Shown here: positions 1 through 10,251 of the stretch, one piece after another
Position numbering within the stretch: the stretch's first letter is position 1
Layout of the letters: each line of letters opens with the position of its first letter
NCBI GenBank assembly: GCA_958295745.1
Contig: OY282370.1
Location: 744,001 to 808,000 of the forward strand
From: an uncultured Acidimicrobiia bacterium
GTDB taxonomy: Bacteria; Actinomycetota; Acidimicrobiia; Spongiisociales; Spongiisociaceae
Direction: 5' to 3'
DNA length: 64,000 nucleotides
Translations under genes and position numbers: made by a program
The notes under the pieces: model-generated
Database searches by the model: none
Told to the model about the DNA's origin: nothing
The model's input: the letters and a program-made list of their open reading frames with translations, nothing else

Positions 1-546
1 GCCGAGGTCGCAGATGGTGACGAAACGGCCCCTTACCCGGATTCGGTCGACGAAGAAACTCTGGTGAATGTCGAGCTGCTGGCCGCCGACCGCATCGAAG
101 CCCACATCGCAAAAGAGTTCACCGGGCATCGGCTCGCCGAGCTCGTAGAGGCAATCCTCCGCGCTGAGGGATACGTAACCTGGCGGTCACCGCCCGGCCC
201 TGACGGTGGAGTGGACGTGTTGGCCAGCTCAGGCCCGTTCGGTCTGGACAAGCCGCGGATCGCAGTGCAGGTCAAGTCAGGAAAGAGTGCAGTAAACACG
301 CCCACGATGCGCAACCTGCAGGGTGCTGCCGCTAACTTCGAAGCCGACACGGCGCTCTTCGTAGCGTGGGGCGGTTTCAACCGGGAAGCACGCAAGCTGG
401 CGAGGAGCAAGTGGTTCCAGCTTCGGATATGGGACTCCCGCGACCTGATCGACAAGATCACGGAGAACTATGACAAACTCCCGGAACATATCCAGGCCAA
501 GCTCCCCCTGAAACAGATATGGACCCTGGCTCTCGATGACGAGTAG
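1..546 (+). CDS. Mrr-family restriction endonuclease, 3' part
   Basis: The reading frame is open from the first base, so the gene begins left of the window and only its last 181 codons are seen; a GTG at 64 is not a convincing start. The visible part matches the Mrr-type catalytic domain of type IV restriction proteins, which cut modified DNA: a helix GHRLAELVEAIL, then the nuclease core GPDGGVDVLA followed by IAVQVKSG (the D...QxK motif), then ALFVAWGGF and the C-terminal LPLKQIWTL typical of this family. The PD-(D/E)xK residues look intact. It ends convergently about 58 bp from lysS. The N-terminal modified-base recognition domain is not visible, so specificity cannot be inferred. Confidence 0.85.
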   Translation, partial: AEVADGDETAPYPDSVDEETLVNVELLAADRIEAHIAKEFTGHRLAELVEAILRAEGYVTWRSPPGPDGGVDVLASSGPFGLDKPRIAVQVKSGKSAVNTPTMRNLQGAAANFEADTALFVAWGGFNREARKLARSKWFQLRIWDSRDLIDKITENYDKLPEHIQAKLPLKQIWTLALDDE

Positions 547-604
547 CACCGCTGTATCCACGAGGGCGGTTGCTGCGAAATCGATATCCGGTGGAACTGC
601 CCGT

Positions 605-2155
605 CTAGCGGAGAGGTTGCTCGGGGCGCAGGTGGGGGAAGAGCACCACCTCCCGCAGGTTTCTCTGGTCGGTGAGCAGCATCACTAGGCGGTCCACCCC
701 GATGCCCAGGCCGCCCGTGGGCGGCATACCCGATTCCAATGCCCGTAGGAAGTCCTCGTCGAGCGGGTGGGCCGACAGGTCGCCGGCCGCCCGGGCCGCG
801 GCCTGCGCCTGGAAGCGGGCCCGCTGTTCGATCGGATCGTTCAGCTCGGTGAAGGCGTCGGCGTGCTCGCTCCCGGCGATGTAGAGCTCGAAGCGCTCGA
901 CCAGCCCTTCGACCGAACGGTGGCAGCGTGCCAGCGGCGAGATCTCGACCGGGTGGTCGATGACGAAGGTGGGATCCCACAGCCTGGGCGCCGCCAGCCG
1001 GTCGAACACCTGCTCCACCAGCTTGCCGAACCCCCAGGCGGGGTCGGTCTCCACCCCGGCCTGCTCGGCGAGGGCCCGCATCCGGGCCGGGGGGGTCGAG
1101 GGGAACACGGGCGACCCCAGGGCCTCTCCCACCAGCTCCAGCATCGGGGCGCGGCGGTAGGGGGGTCGGAGATCGACCGGACGGCCCTGATAGGTGAGGC
1201 GGGCGCTCCCCGCCGCCCGTTGGGCCGCCGCCTCGAACACCTCCTCCACCAGCCGCATGATGTCGCGGTAGTCGGCCAAGGCCTGATAGGCCTCGAGGGT
1301 GGTGAACTCGGGGTTGTGCCGGGCGTCCATGCCTTCGTTGCGGAACACCCGGCCCAGCTCGAACACCCGCTCCATGCCCCCCACCACCAGCCTCTTGAGA
1401 TGGAGCTCGGTGGCTATCCGAAGGTACATGTCGATCCCCAAGGCGTTGTGGTGGGTCTCGAAGGGCCGGGCCAACGCCCCGCCCGCCTGCAGCTGGAGAA
1501 CCGGGGTCTCGACCTCCACGAAGCCCCGCCCCTCGAACTGGCGGCGCAGCTCGGAGACCACCCCGGCCCGCACCTCGACGATGCGCCGCGCCTCGGGGTT
1601 GACCAGAAGGTCCAGCTCCCGTCGGCGAAAACGCCGCTCCTTGTCCTTGAACCCGTGCCACTTGGCGGGCAGAGGCCGCAGGGCCTTGGCGAGCAGTGCG
1701 TAGTCGGACACATGGACGCTCGGCTCGCCCCGGCGGGTGGTGATCACCTCGCCCCGAGCCCAGACCCAGTCCCCCCCGTCGAGTTCCCCGAACCCGGCGA
1801 ACCGTCCGCCCAGACCCTGCTCGTCCGCGAACAGCTGGACGCGCCCCGAATAATCCTGCAACACCCCGAACACCAGCCGGCCCAGGCGGCGCAGGTTCAT
1901 GAGCCGCCCGGCCACCGCCGCTGTCTCGCCGGTGCGGGTGTCCGGTTCCAGGCCTGCGCAGCGGTCGTGTATCTCGGATGCCGAGGCGTCGCGTGTGTAA
2001 CCGAGCGGATAGGGGTCGATCCCCTCGGCCCGCAGGTGGTTCACCTTCCACAGCCGACGGACGGTGAGCCGGCGGTCGGCCGGGACGGCGTTCTCGGGGA
2101 CGGCGTTCTCGGGGATGCCGCTCTCGGTTGTTTCCGTTACACCGGGTTCGTTCAT
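605..2155 (-). CDS. lysS: Lysyl-tRNA synthetase, class II
   Basis: Charges tRNA-Lys in the cytoplasm. The 516-residue protein has an N-terminal OB-fold anticodon-binding domain (VAGRLMNLRRLGRLVFGVLQD) followed by the class II core: motif 2 region VFELGRVFRNEGMDARHNPEF, then ATP-binding motif 3 GGLGIGVDRLVML near the C-terminus. I start it at the ATG giving MNEPG; an in-frame GTG nine codons upstream (2182) is also possible, and neither has a strong Shine-Dalgarno sequence. It is the last gene of the minus-strand folate/CoA block, 31 bp after coaX. The first 20 residues are low-complexity and unlike the family core. Length is slightly above the usual 490-510. Confidence 0.96.
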   Translation of the reverse strand: MNEPGVTETTESGIPENAVPENAVPADRRLTVRRLWKVNHLRAEGIDPYPLGYTRDASASEIHDRCAGLEPDTRTGETAAVAGRLMNLRRLGRLVFGVLQDYSGRVQLFADEQGLGGRFAGFGELDGGDWVWARGEVITTRRGEPSVHVSDYALLAKALRPLPAKWHGFKDKERRFRRRELDLLVNPEARRIVEVRAGVVSELRRQFEGRGFVEVETPVLQLQAGGALARPFETHHNALGIDMYLRIATELHLKRLVVGGMERVFELGRVFRNEGMDARHNPEFTTLEAYQALADYRDIMRLVEEVFEAAAQRAAGSARLTYQGRPVDLRPPYRRAPMLELVGEALGSPVFPSTPPARMRALAEQAGVETDPAWGFGKLVEQVFDRLAAPRLWDPTFVIDHPVEISPLARCHRSVEGLVERFELYIAGSEHADAFTELNDPIEQRARFQAQAAARAAGDLSAHPLDEDFLRALESGMPPTGGLGIGVDRLVMLLTDQRNLREVVLFPHLRPEQPLR

Positions 2156-2186
2156 CGGTCGGAAAGGGTACCGCAGCCGCACCGAA

Positions 2187-2960
2187 TCATCGGTTGCGCT
2201 CCCATATGAGGCGGAGGCCCTCCAGGGTGAGGGTCTCGTCGACCGTCGAAACCAGGCCGCACAGCGGGACGATCACAGGTGCGATCCCGCCGGTGGCCAC
2301 CACGGCGGGCCGATCTTCCGCCCCGCCCCCCAGGTGCTCGAATATCCGCGCCAATATCCCGTCTACCAGACCGGCGTACCCATAGAGAAGGCCGCTCTGG
2401 ATGGCTTCCACGGTGCCCTTGCCCACCACAGACCGGGGCGGCGCCAGATCCACCCGCCGCAGGGCGGCGGTGGCCGACACCAGCGCCTCCATCGACACTT
2501 CGAGGCCGGGGGCGATCGCCCCGCCGATGTAGTCGCCGGAGTCGTCCACCACGTCGAAGGTGGTGGCGGTTCCGAAATCGACCACCACCGCCGGGGCGCC
2601 GTAGCGCTCCCGGGCCGCCGCCGAGTTCACCACCCGGTCGGCCCCCACCTCCCGCGGGTTGTCGATCTTGATGGCCATACCCGTGCGGATGCCGGGCCCC
2701 ACCACCAGCACCTTTCCGACCAGTTTCCCCAGGGCGGACTGCAGGGCGGACGCCGCCGGAGGCACCACCGACGACAGGGCGGCGCCTTCGAAGCCCCCGA
2801 TCCGATAGCCGGCCGATCCCAGCAGCCCTTCGAGCAGGAACGAGAACTCGTCCGCGGTGCGTTCCCGTCCGCTGGAGAGCCGCCATTGTTCGACTACCCG
2901 TGTTCCCTCCAGAACCCCGATCACGGTCTGGGTGTTGCCTACGTCGACCGCCAGGAACAT
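2187..2960 (-). CDS. coaX: Type III pantothenate kinase
   Basis: First step of coenzyme A synthesis (pantothenate to 4'-phosphopantothenate). The 257-residue protein starts MFLAVDVGNTQTVIGVLE, whose DxGNT is the phosphate-binding motif of CoaX, and carries DFGTATTFDVV and GAIAPGLEVS, the second and third family motifs. The frame is open for 101 more codons upstream, but that stretch is panC in another frame and does not resemble CoaX, so the ATG at 2960 is the start. It lies 10 bp after panC, which makes the pathway's pantothenate, so the two are surely co-transcribed. Confidence 0.96.
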   Translation of the reverse strand: MFLAVDVGNTQTVIGVLEGTRVVEQWRLSSGRERTADEFSFLLEGLLGSAGYRIGGFEGAALSSVVPPAASALQSALGKLVGKVLVVGPGIRTGMAIKIDNPREVGADRVVNSAAARERYGAPAVVVDFGTATTFDVVDDSGDYIGGAIAPGLEVSMEALVSATAALRRVDLAPPRSVVGKGTVEAIQSGLLYGYAGLVDGILARIFEHLGGGAEDRPAVVATGGIAPVIVPLCGLVSTVDETLTLEGLRLIWERNR

Positions 2961-2970
2961 CGCGCCCTCC

Positions 2971-3885
2971 TCATCGGCCGCCGGCGGGGTCGGCGCCGGC
3001 CGGGTCCGCATCGTAGAGCACGCTCGGCCTGTCGAGCCACACCCCGCGATCGGCCGCCGCCCCCCGGCCGTCCACAGTGAACCGCACGTTGTCGATGATG
3101 CGCACCGCACCGAACCGGGCGGCGGCGGCCAGCACCACCTCTCCTTCGAGGCGGTCGACCGGTTCCATGGCGGCGGCGGTGCAGGCCTCGGCGTAGTCGA
3201 GGGCGCCGGGAGGAAGGGCGTTCCGCACCGCCCCCTCCACCGCCGCCGCGCTCCGCTCCCCATCCTCGAACAAACGGGCCGCCTCCAGCAGGCCCCGGGA
3301 GAGCGCCCGCGCCTCCTCCCGATAGGCGCCCAGCAACACGTTCCGGGACGACAGGGCCAGGCCGTCGGCCTCGCGAACCAGCGGGCAGCCCACTACCTCG
3401 GTCGGGAAACCCAGGTCGTGGACCAGGCGGGAGACCATGGCCAGCTGCTGGGCGTCCTTGCGCCCGAAGTAGGCCCGGTCGGGCTGCAGTCCGGCGAACA
3501 GCTTGGTCACCGCGGTCGCCACCCCGTCCATGTGACCGGGGCGGTAGGCGCCTTCCAGGCGGTCCCCGATCCCCGCCACCGACACCCCGGTCAGGGGCGC
3601 TTCCAGGAACATCTCCGCCGGGTCCGGGATCACCATCACATCGACCCCGGCCGCCGCCGCCAGTTCCAGGTCGCGTTCGTGATCTACCGGATACCGGGCC
3701 AGGTCGGCCGGATCCTCGAACTGCAGGGGGTTCACGTACAGGGTGACCATGGTCCGGTCGCATTCGGACGCCGACCGCTCCATGAGCGAGAGATGGCCTT
3801 CGTGGAAGAACCCCATGGTCGGAACCAGGCCCACCCTGCCCTGCGCCATGGCCCGCGCCTCGGCCATGGAACCCGCCAACTTCAT
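2971..3885 (-). CDS. panC: Pantothenate synthetase
   Basis: Condenses pantoate and beta-alanine with ATP to form pantothenate. The 304-residue protein contains LVPTMGFFHEGHLSLM (the HxGH nucleotide-binding motif appears as HEGH), YVNPLQFE, YFGRKDAQQL (KDxQQ) and LALSSRN, all diagnostic of PanC. I chose the ATG giving MKLAGSMAEARAM; an upstream in-frame extension of 23 codons is arginine/glycine-rich and not PanC-like. It lies between folK and coaX; the 170-bp gap to folK holds two short tandem repeats. Confidence 0.96.
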   Translation of the reverse strand: MKLAGSMAEARAMAQGRVGLVPTMGFFHEGHLSLMERSASECDRTMVTLYVNPLQFEDPADLARYPVDHERDLELAAAAGVDVMVIPDPAEMFLEAPLTGVSVAGIGDRLEGAYRPGHMDGVATAVTKLFAGLQPDRAYFGRKDAQQLAMVSRLVHDLGFPTEVVGCPLVREADGLALSSRNVLLGAYREEARALSRGLLEAARLFEDGERSAAAVEGAVRNALPPGALDYAEACTAAAMEPVDRLEGEVVLAAAARFGAVRIIDNVRFTVDGRGAAADRGVWLDRPSVLYDADPAGADPAGGR

Positions 3886-4010
3886 GCCGGCGCCCCATCC
3901 ATCAGCCCGCAGGCGCCGATGCCCCCTTGCCCCACGACGATGAGCGCCCCACAACGATGATCCAACTCGTACTCCTGGTTGCGGTCCGTGTATCGGCGCC
4001 GATCCGGCGG

Positions 4011-4050
4011 CCAGATTAGAAGGACGCCCCCCAGATTAGAAGGACGCCGA
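4011..4050. repeat. Tandem 20-bp repeat with -10-like boxes
   Basis: The 18-bp string CCAGATTAGAAGGACGCC occurs at 4011-4028 and again at 4031-4048, two 20-bp units between folK and panC. Read on the minus strand, each unit contains TAATCT, the same hexamer I see as the -10 box of the nuo promoter, so the duplication may have doubled a panC promoter -10. No good -35 accompanies either copy. A second short tandem duplication (two about 16-bp units around 3929-3960) lies closer to panC. Confidence 0.5.
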
Positions 4051-4055
4051 GCAAT

Positions 4056-4604
4056 TCACCGGCGGCCCTCGTCTCCCCGCCAACCGACCCCCTCGATCCG
4101 GCGGACCCGCTGATCCGCCACCCCTGGAAGCAGGTCGGCCACAAGGGTTCCGTCGGGATCGCGGGCCTCCGGCCAGGCGGCGGCCAGCGGTTCCAGCACG
4201 AACCGGCGCTCCCGGTAGCGGGCATGCGGCACCGAGACCGACGGCGTCCGGATGACCGTGCCGCCATGCAGGATCAGGTCCAGGTCGATTGTCCGCGGCC
4301 CCCTCGGCGGTCCCCGCACCCGACCCAGCTCCCTCTCGATCCCGAGCAGACGGTCTATCAGGGCTTCGGCCCCCAAACCGGTCTCCACCACCGCCACCGC
4401 GTTGTAGAAGGGATCCTGGGGCGGCGCCCCCACCGGATCCGTCTCGTACAGAGGGGAAAGGGCGCGCAGCCGGCCCAGCCGCTCCAACCTGCCCACCGCC
4501 TCGTTGAGGGCGGTCAGGCGGTCCCCCAGGTTGGCCCCCAGGGAGACCGCTGCCGTCGTCATGGGGTCGGGCGGCTTGCGCAACGCCGCCATCATCTTCT
4601 CCAT
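4056..4604 (-). CDS. folK: 2-amino-4-hydroxy-6-hydroxymethyldihydropteridine diphosphokinase (HPPK)
   Basis: Adds pyrophosphate to hydroxymethyl-dihydropterin, the step between FolB and FolP. The 182-residue protein has the family pattern: SLGANLGDR near the N-terminus, LSPLYETDPVGAPPQDPFYNAV, RGPRTIDLDLIL (the Mg-binding DLD) and VPHARYRERRFVLEPLA. The longest frame starts with MEKMMAALRKPP, preceded by a GGAG about 12 nt upstream; an internal ATG at 4562 (MTTAAVSLGAN) would give a more typical N-terminus. It lies 18 bp downstream of the ClpN-FolB gene. Confidence 0.95.
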   Translation of the reverse strand: MEKMMAALRKPPDPMTTAAVSLGANLGDRLTALNEAVGRLERLGRLRALSPLYETDPVGAPPQDPFYNAVAVVETGLGAEALIDRLLGIERELGRVRGPPRGPRTIDLDLILHGGTVIRTPSVSVPHARYRERRFVLEPLAAAWPEARDPDGTLVADLLPGVADQRVRRIEGVGWRGDEGRR

Positions 4605-4622
4605 TGAGGGGGCCGTCTCCGA

Positions 4623-5510
4623 TTACCGCGCATACGGATAATGCCGAACGATCGTCACGGCGACGTCCTCGAACTCCACCGGGATCGGCGCCTCCGGCTT
4701 GTGAACCGTTACCTCCACCCGGCGGACCCGGGCGTCCTCCAGCATCAGCTCCGCCACCCGCTCCGCGATCCGCTCGATCAGGTTCCAGCGCTCACCCGAC
4801 ACCCGGCGGTGAATCGCCTCCGCCAGGGTTCCATAGTCGAGGGTGGAGGACAGGTCATCGGAGCGGCACGCCGCGGAGACATCGAGATGGGCGGTGACAT
4901 CCACCACGAATATCTGGCCCGCCGTCCGCTCCTCGTCCGTCACACCGTGGTGGGCCGGCACCCGCAGCCCCCGCAGCGTGATCGAGTCTCCGGCCCCCGC
5001 GAACCGCCCGGGAAACACCTTTCCCGAAGATCCCCCGGACGGTCCGGCGGCGGCCGGGGCGGGCTCGCCGCCCGAACCCCCCGAAAGCAGCCGGATGACC
5101 GCGTGGCGCACCTTGGGCAGGTCGGTGCCGAGCTTCTCCAGCACCTGAGCCGCCACCCCGTCCCCCTCCCGAACGAGGCCTAACAGGATGTGCTCGGTGC
5201 CGATGTGGTTATGACCCAGATGGAAGGCCTCCCGCAGGCTCAGCTCCAACACCTTCTTGGCGCGGGGCGTGAACGGAATATGCCCGGAGGGAGACTGGTG
5301 ACCCTGGCCGACGGTCTCCACCACCTGGCTGCGCACCGAATCCAAACGGATGCCGAGACTCTGCAAACCCCTAGCCGCCGCCCCCTCGCCTTCGTGTATC
5401 AGGCCGAGGAGGATGTGCTCGGTGCCGATGTAGTTGTGGTCGAGCAACCGGGCCTCTTCTTGGGCCAGCACCACCACACGACGGGCCCCGTCGGTGAAGC
5501 GTTCAAACAC
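4623..5510 (-). CDS. folB: Fusion of ClpC-type N-terminal domain and dihydroneopterin aldolase
   Basis: A two-part protein of 295 residues. Residues 1-150 are a double Clp-N repeat nearly identical to the start of ClpC: VFERFTDGARRVVVLAQEEA, NYIGTEHILLGLIHEGEG, then GHIPFTPRAKKVLELSLREA and a second IGTEHILLGLVREGDG. A Gly/Ala/Pro linker follows. The last 120 residues are FolB: ITLRGLRVPAHHGVTDEER, LDYGTLAEAIH, LIERIAERVAELML and VEVTVHKPEAPIPVEFEDVAV, with the Glu and Lys residues expected for dihydroneopterin aldolase. The GTG at 5510 begins exactly where ClpC begins (MFERF). No AAA+ module is present, so it cannot unfold proteins; the Clp-N part may bind substrates, adaptors or ClpC itself (inference). 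Confidence 0.9.
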   Translation of the reverse strand: MFERFTDGARRVVVLAQEEARLLDHNYIGTEHILLGLIHEGEGAAARGLQSLGIRLDSVRSQVVETVGQGHQSPSGHIPFTPRAKKVLELSLREAFHLGHNHIGTEHILLGLVREGDGVAAQVLEKLGTDLPKVRHAVIRLLSGGSGGEPAPAAAGPSGGSSGKVFPGRFAGAGDSITLRGLRVPAHHGVTDEERTAGQIFVVDVTAHLDVSAACRSDDLSSTLDYGTLAEAIHRRVSGERWNLIERIAERVAELMLEDARVRRVEVTVHKPEAPIPVEFEDVAVTIVRHYPYAR

Positions 5511-5541
5511 TGACGGTCGATACTTCCGAACCCGGCATCTC

Positions 5542-6039
5542 TCACCCTCCGAATCCTCGATCGAACCCGGGCGGGGGTATGAGCGCCCGGGCGGTCGGAC
5601 CCAGCGGCCTGCCGATGATCTCCTGTATGACCATGGCCGCCACCCGGGGGTCGTCCACCAGCCCTGCAAAAACCACGAACCCGGCCAGCAACCCCGCCAC
5701 CGTGTCGTCCACGAAGTTGCGATGCACCAAGACCCGCGACCCGGGCTTGGCCAAAGCCTCGCCGATGACCGGGAACACCTTCTCGGCCTCGCGGGGCTCG
5801 GGATCCAGATCGACGGGCGCCAGATACACCTCCAGGCCGGCGGTCTCGTAGTTCCTAACGTTCTGGGTTCCGGGGAGCAGGGAAACGACCGTGGTGAATC
5901 CGGCCTCTACCAGCCAGGTGATCTCCTCCTCGCGGCGCACCCGCCGGTGCTGGAAGCCTTGGCCGCCGATTCGCGCCGAGGTGGCCAGCCGGTCCTTGAT
6001 GACCCACTTGAAATCACGCGGTTGAAGTCCGGTTTTCAT
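5542..6039 (-). CDS. Dual-specificity-phosphatase-like protein lacking the catalytic Cys
   Basis: A 165-residue protein whose start overlaps the folP stop (TGATG), so translation is coupled. The fold pattern FKWVIKDRLATSARIG, EITWLVEAGFTTVVSLLP, GLEVYLAPVDLD, then VLVHRNFVDDTVAGLLAGF resembles DUSP23-like protein phosphatases, in which the last strand normally reads VLVHCxxGxxRT. Here the Cys is Arg and the P-loop Gly and Arg are gone, so it should be catalytically dead. It may be a binding or regulatory protein for the folate genes around it (inference). The similarity is from memory of the family pattern, not from an alignment. Confidence 0.6.
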   Translation of the reverse strand: MKTGLQPRDFKWVIKDRLATSARIGGQGFQHRRVRREEEITWLVEAGFTTVVSLLPGTQNVRNYETAGLEVYLAPVDLDPEPREAEKVFPVIGEALAKPGSRVLVHRNFVDDTVAGLLAGFVVFAGLVDDPRVAAMVIQEIIGRPLGPTARALIPPPGFDRGFGG

Positions 6040-6890
6040 CACTTTCGCCCATCGGCTCTCACGATAGCGTCGGCCAGGGCCAAGGCGTCGCGGGTGGCGG
6101 GAATATCGTGGACCCTGACGATCGAGGCCCCGTACATCGCGCAGATCCCCGAAGATACGGCCGTGATCCCGTCCCGATCTTCGACGGACCGACCGGTTAG
6201 GGCGCCCAGGAAGGCCTTGCGGGAGGCCCCCACCAGGACCGGCGCCCCTTCGGCGGCCAGGCCGGGCAAACCCGCCAGAAGAGCCAGGTTGTGATCGATG
6301 GTCTTGCCGAAACCGATGCCGGGGTCGACCGCTATCGCCCGCCTGCCCACCCCGGCCGCGGCGGCCGCCTCGACCCTGTACCGGAGGTAGCCCCGCACTT
6401 CCCCCACCACATCGTCGTAGAACGGATCGCGCTGCATGGTGCGCGGGTTGCCCCGCATATGCATCAAGACCACCCCCACCCCGGCGGATGCGCAGAGTCC
6501 GGCCATCCCGTCCGCCTCGAGCGCAGCCACGTCGTTGACCACCGCCGCCCCCGCCTCGATGCACCGCTCCGCCACCTTCGGTTTCGACGTGTTGATCGAC
6601 ACCGGCACCCCGGCGGCGGCCAGACGCTCGACCACCCCCGCCACCCTCCTCAGCTCCTCCCCCTCCTCCACCTCCCGGGCGCCGGGGCGGGTCGACTCGC
6701 CGCCCACATCCACCAGATGGGCGCCCTGCTCCCAGAGGCGAAGGCCGCGGGCCACCGCCCTTTCCAGGCTCAGGAAGCGCCCGCCGTCCGAGAAGGAGTC
6801 GGGGGTGGCGTTGACCACCCCCATCATCAGGGTGCCTTCGCCGGGGTCCAGGACAACCCCGCCGCCGATGCGCCAGCGGGGCCGCTTCAA
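6039..6890 (-). CDS. folP: Dihydropteroate synthase
   Basis: Joins dihydropterin pyrophosphate and p-aminobenzoate; the sulfonamide target. The 283-residue TIM barrel shows [41 protein letters not shown] (usually D(T/S)xK, here N at that place), [18 protein letters not shown] and [11 protein letters not shown], ending with the usual IVRVHD. I start at the TTG at 6890, which overlaps the folE stop as TTGA and supplies the usual 20 residues (RPRWRIGG...) before the first strand; the first ATG (6827) would remove them. Downstream, its stop overlaps the next gene. Confidence 0.94.
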   Translation of the reverse strand: MKRPRWRIGGGVVLDPGEGTLMMGVVNATPDSFSDGGRFLSLERAVARGLRLWEQGAHLVDVGGESTRPGAREVEEGEELRRVAGVVERLAAAGVPVSINTSKPKVAERCIEAGAAVVNDVAALEADGMAGLCASAGVGVVLMHMRGNPRTMQRDPFYDDVVGEVRGYLRYRVEAAAAAGVGRRAIAVDPGIGFGKTIDHNLALLAGLPGLAAEGAPVLVGASRKAFLGALTGRSVEDRDGITAVSSGICAMYGASIVRVHDIPATRDALALADAIVRADGRK

Positions 6891-7468
6891 ACCCGGGCCC
6901 GGTCGATCAGGGCGAAGGCCTCCGCCCTGGTGGCGGCGCTGCGGCGGAACTGGCCCCGCACCGAGGAGGTCTGGGTTACGGCGCCGGGTTTGCCGACCCC
7001 CCGCATCTCCAGGCACAGGTGCCGGGCCTCCACCACCACCAGCACCCCGCGCGGCGTCAGCACCTCGTCTATGGCGTCCGACACCTGGGTGGTGAACCGT
7101 TCCTGCATCTGCAGTCGGCGCGCATAACCGTCCACCAGCCGCACCAGCTTGGAGAGCCCCGTGACCTTCCCGTCCGGTATGTAGGCGGCGTGTACCGCAC
7201 CGTGGAAAGGAAGGAAGTGGTGCTCGCACATCGAAAAGAACGGGATGCCGCTCACCAGCACCATCTCCTGGTGTTTCTCTTCCGAGAAGACCCGGTGGAG
7301 ATGCTCGCGGGGGTCGCGGCCCATTCCCTCGAATATCTCGGCGTACATCCGGGCCACCCGGGCCGGGGTGTCGGCCAAGCCCTCCCGACGGGGGTCCTCG
7401 CCGAGCGCCTCGATTATCTGTAATACGGCGCTCTCGATGGCCGGCTGATCGATCACCCGACCCGACAT
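6887..7468 (-). CDS. folE: GTP cyclohydrolase I
   Basis: Converts GTP to dihydroneopterin triphosphate, the entry to folate synthesis. The 193-residue protein contains [17 protein letters not shown], the zinc-ligand motif [12 protein letters not shown] (Cys and His), [20 protein letters not shown] and the second zinc cysteine in [14 protein letters not shown], followed by [10 protein letters not shown]. Length and motifs are normal for a type I FolE. It lies 10 bp downstream of ftsH and overlaps folP, so ftsH-folE-folP-(phosphatase-like)-folB-folK form one run. Confidence 0.97.
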   Translation of the reverse strand: MSGRVIDQPAIESAVLQIIEALGEDPRREGLADTPARVARMYAEIFEGMGRDPREHLHRVFSEEKHQEMVLVSGIPFFSMCEHHFLPFHGAVHAAYIPDGKVTGLSKLVRLVDGYARRLQMQERFTTQVSDAIDEVLTPRGVLVVVEARHLCLEMRGVGKPGAVTQTSSVRGQFRRSAATRAEAFALIDRARV

Positions 7469-7478
7469 GGATATTCGG

Positions 7479-9410
<1,932 letters not shown>

Positions 9411-9688
9411 TGTTTCCCTTCGTGCGCCGTTCTCACGCCCTGAACCCTGCCACATGGGGAGAACAAGGCTAAACCCGCCCCCGTATTAGGGGCCTGCCGT
9501 AATTTCTTCCCATATCCTAAGAGGCCGCCGAGGATATCGGGCGAGATATCGCATCCGAGCCGGCGGGAACGGCGCCTCCCCCCCGATTGCCGCATCCGGG
9601 CGGGCCGATTCCAAGGAGTTCGGATGTACTTTCGGGGATCTGTCGCGGCGCCGCGTTCCTCCCCGTGGGAGGGCGCGAAACATAGGGG

Positions 9689-9893
9689 TTGACCTTTCCT
9701 TCGAAATGGGAGATGCTGTAGAGGTAAGAAGAGATCCGCCGCTTCGGTCCGGACGGCGGGGGATGAAACAGAAGCCTCGCCTCGATGTTGCGGCCCCTCT
9801 GCGGGGGGTAACGGAACGGAGGGCGAGCAGTAGCCCGAAGCCGAATGAGAAACTTCGGACCGGGGTCGGGCCCACGCGCCCGATCCCCCCGGT
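9689..9893 (+). ncRNA. Possible structured RNA (unclassified)
   Basis: A TTGACC box at 9689-9694 is followed after 17 bp by GATGCT, an acceptable actinobacterial promoter. Downstream come hairpins CCGCCG/CGGCGG (about 9735-9760), CTCGCC/GGCGAG enclosing CCCC/GGGG (about 9775-9826), CCGAAG/CTTCGG (about 9835-9860) and a long GC stem (ACCGGGG...CCCCCCGGT, about 9858-9893). This density of stems with no protein gene suggests a transcribed RNA, but GC-rich DNA forms stems by chance and I do not recognise the family. Confidence 0.35.
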
Positions 9894-9992
9894 CTTGGCA
9901 CAGTGCGGTGGTGGCGGGGAGGGAGCCCAAGGGGCGGCGGAAAGTCGGGCGGGAAATTTTCGCGTACTCCCGGCGCCGACCCGCACAGCCGG

Positions 9993-10014
9993 CCCCGACC
10001 GTTCATAGCCGGGG
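9993..10014 (-). repeat. Dispersed CCATGAAC element, copy A
   Basis: On the minus strand: CCCCGGC-TATGAAC-GGTCGGGG, a core ATGAAC flanked by complementary CCCCG and CGGGG ends. Five related copies occur in other intergenic gaps of this window. Confidence 0.5.
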
Positions 10015-10251
10015 TGGGAGACAGTCGTCAGCAACCGGATGACCCGGGGCCATCGGCCGCAACAGACACGCCTTTTCCCTCGTCGGAGCGCACGCCCCTA
10101 AGCAGGCCCCTTCGTAAGGAAACAGCGCACGGTCCCGGTGGGATGCGAGAGGAGCGGTGCAGCGGGTTGTCCGCTCAGACCCGGCACGCCCACCATCCAC
10201 GACCGGCGCCTCTACCCCCGCCGATTACGCGCAATCACATGAACTGCCCGT

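Larger units (their letters stand above)
9411..10251. other. 840-bp gene-free region between hpt and ftsH
   Basis: Both neighbours read leftward. I see no credible protein gene: the open frames on both strands are arginine/proline-rich with no family resemblance. The stretch from 9689 to 9893 holds a promoter-like signal followed by several strong hairpins (listed separately), and 9993-10014 is a copy of the dispersed CCATGAAC element. It also presumably contains the ftsH promoter. I could not recognise RNase P RNA, tmRNA, SRP RNA or a known riboswitch here. Confidence 0.6.

Noticed and set aside
767-2209. Long plus-strand frames opposite lysS, and similar long antisense frames opposite ftsH, nuo and argJ.
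   Set aside because: They mirror the codon bias of the real minus-strand genes; no domains or ribosome sites.
9689-9893. RNase P RNA, tmRNA, SRP RNA or cobalamin riboswitch as an identity for the hairpin-dense stretch.
   Set aside because: The diagnostic conserved strings of each (for example the tmRNA tag or the SRP GGAAG/AGCAG loop) are not present.
9486-10034. Open frames of 100-200 codons on both strands between hpt and ftsH.
   Set aside because: Arg/Pro-rich translations with no family pattern and no ribosome sites; typical of random frames in high-GC DNA.
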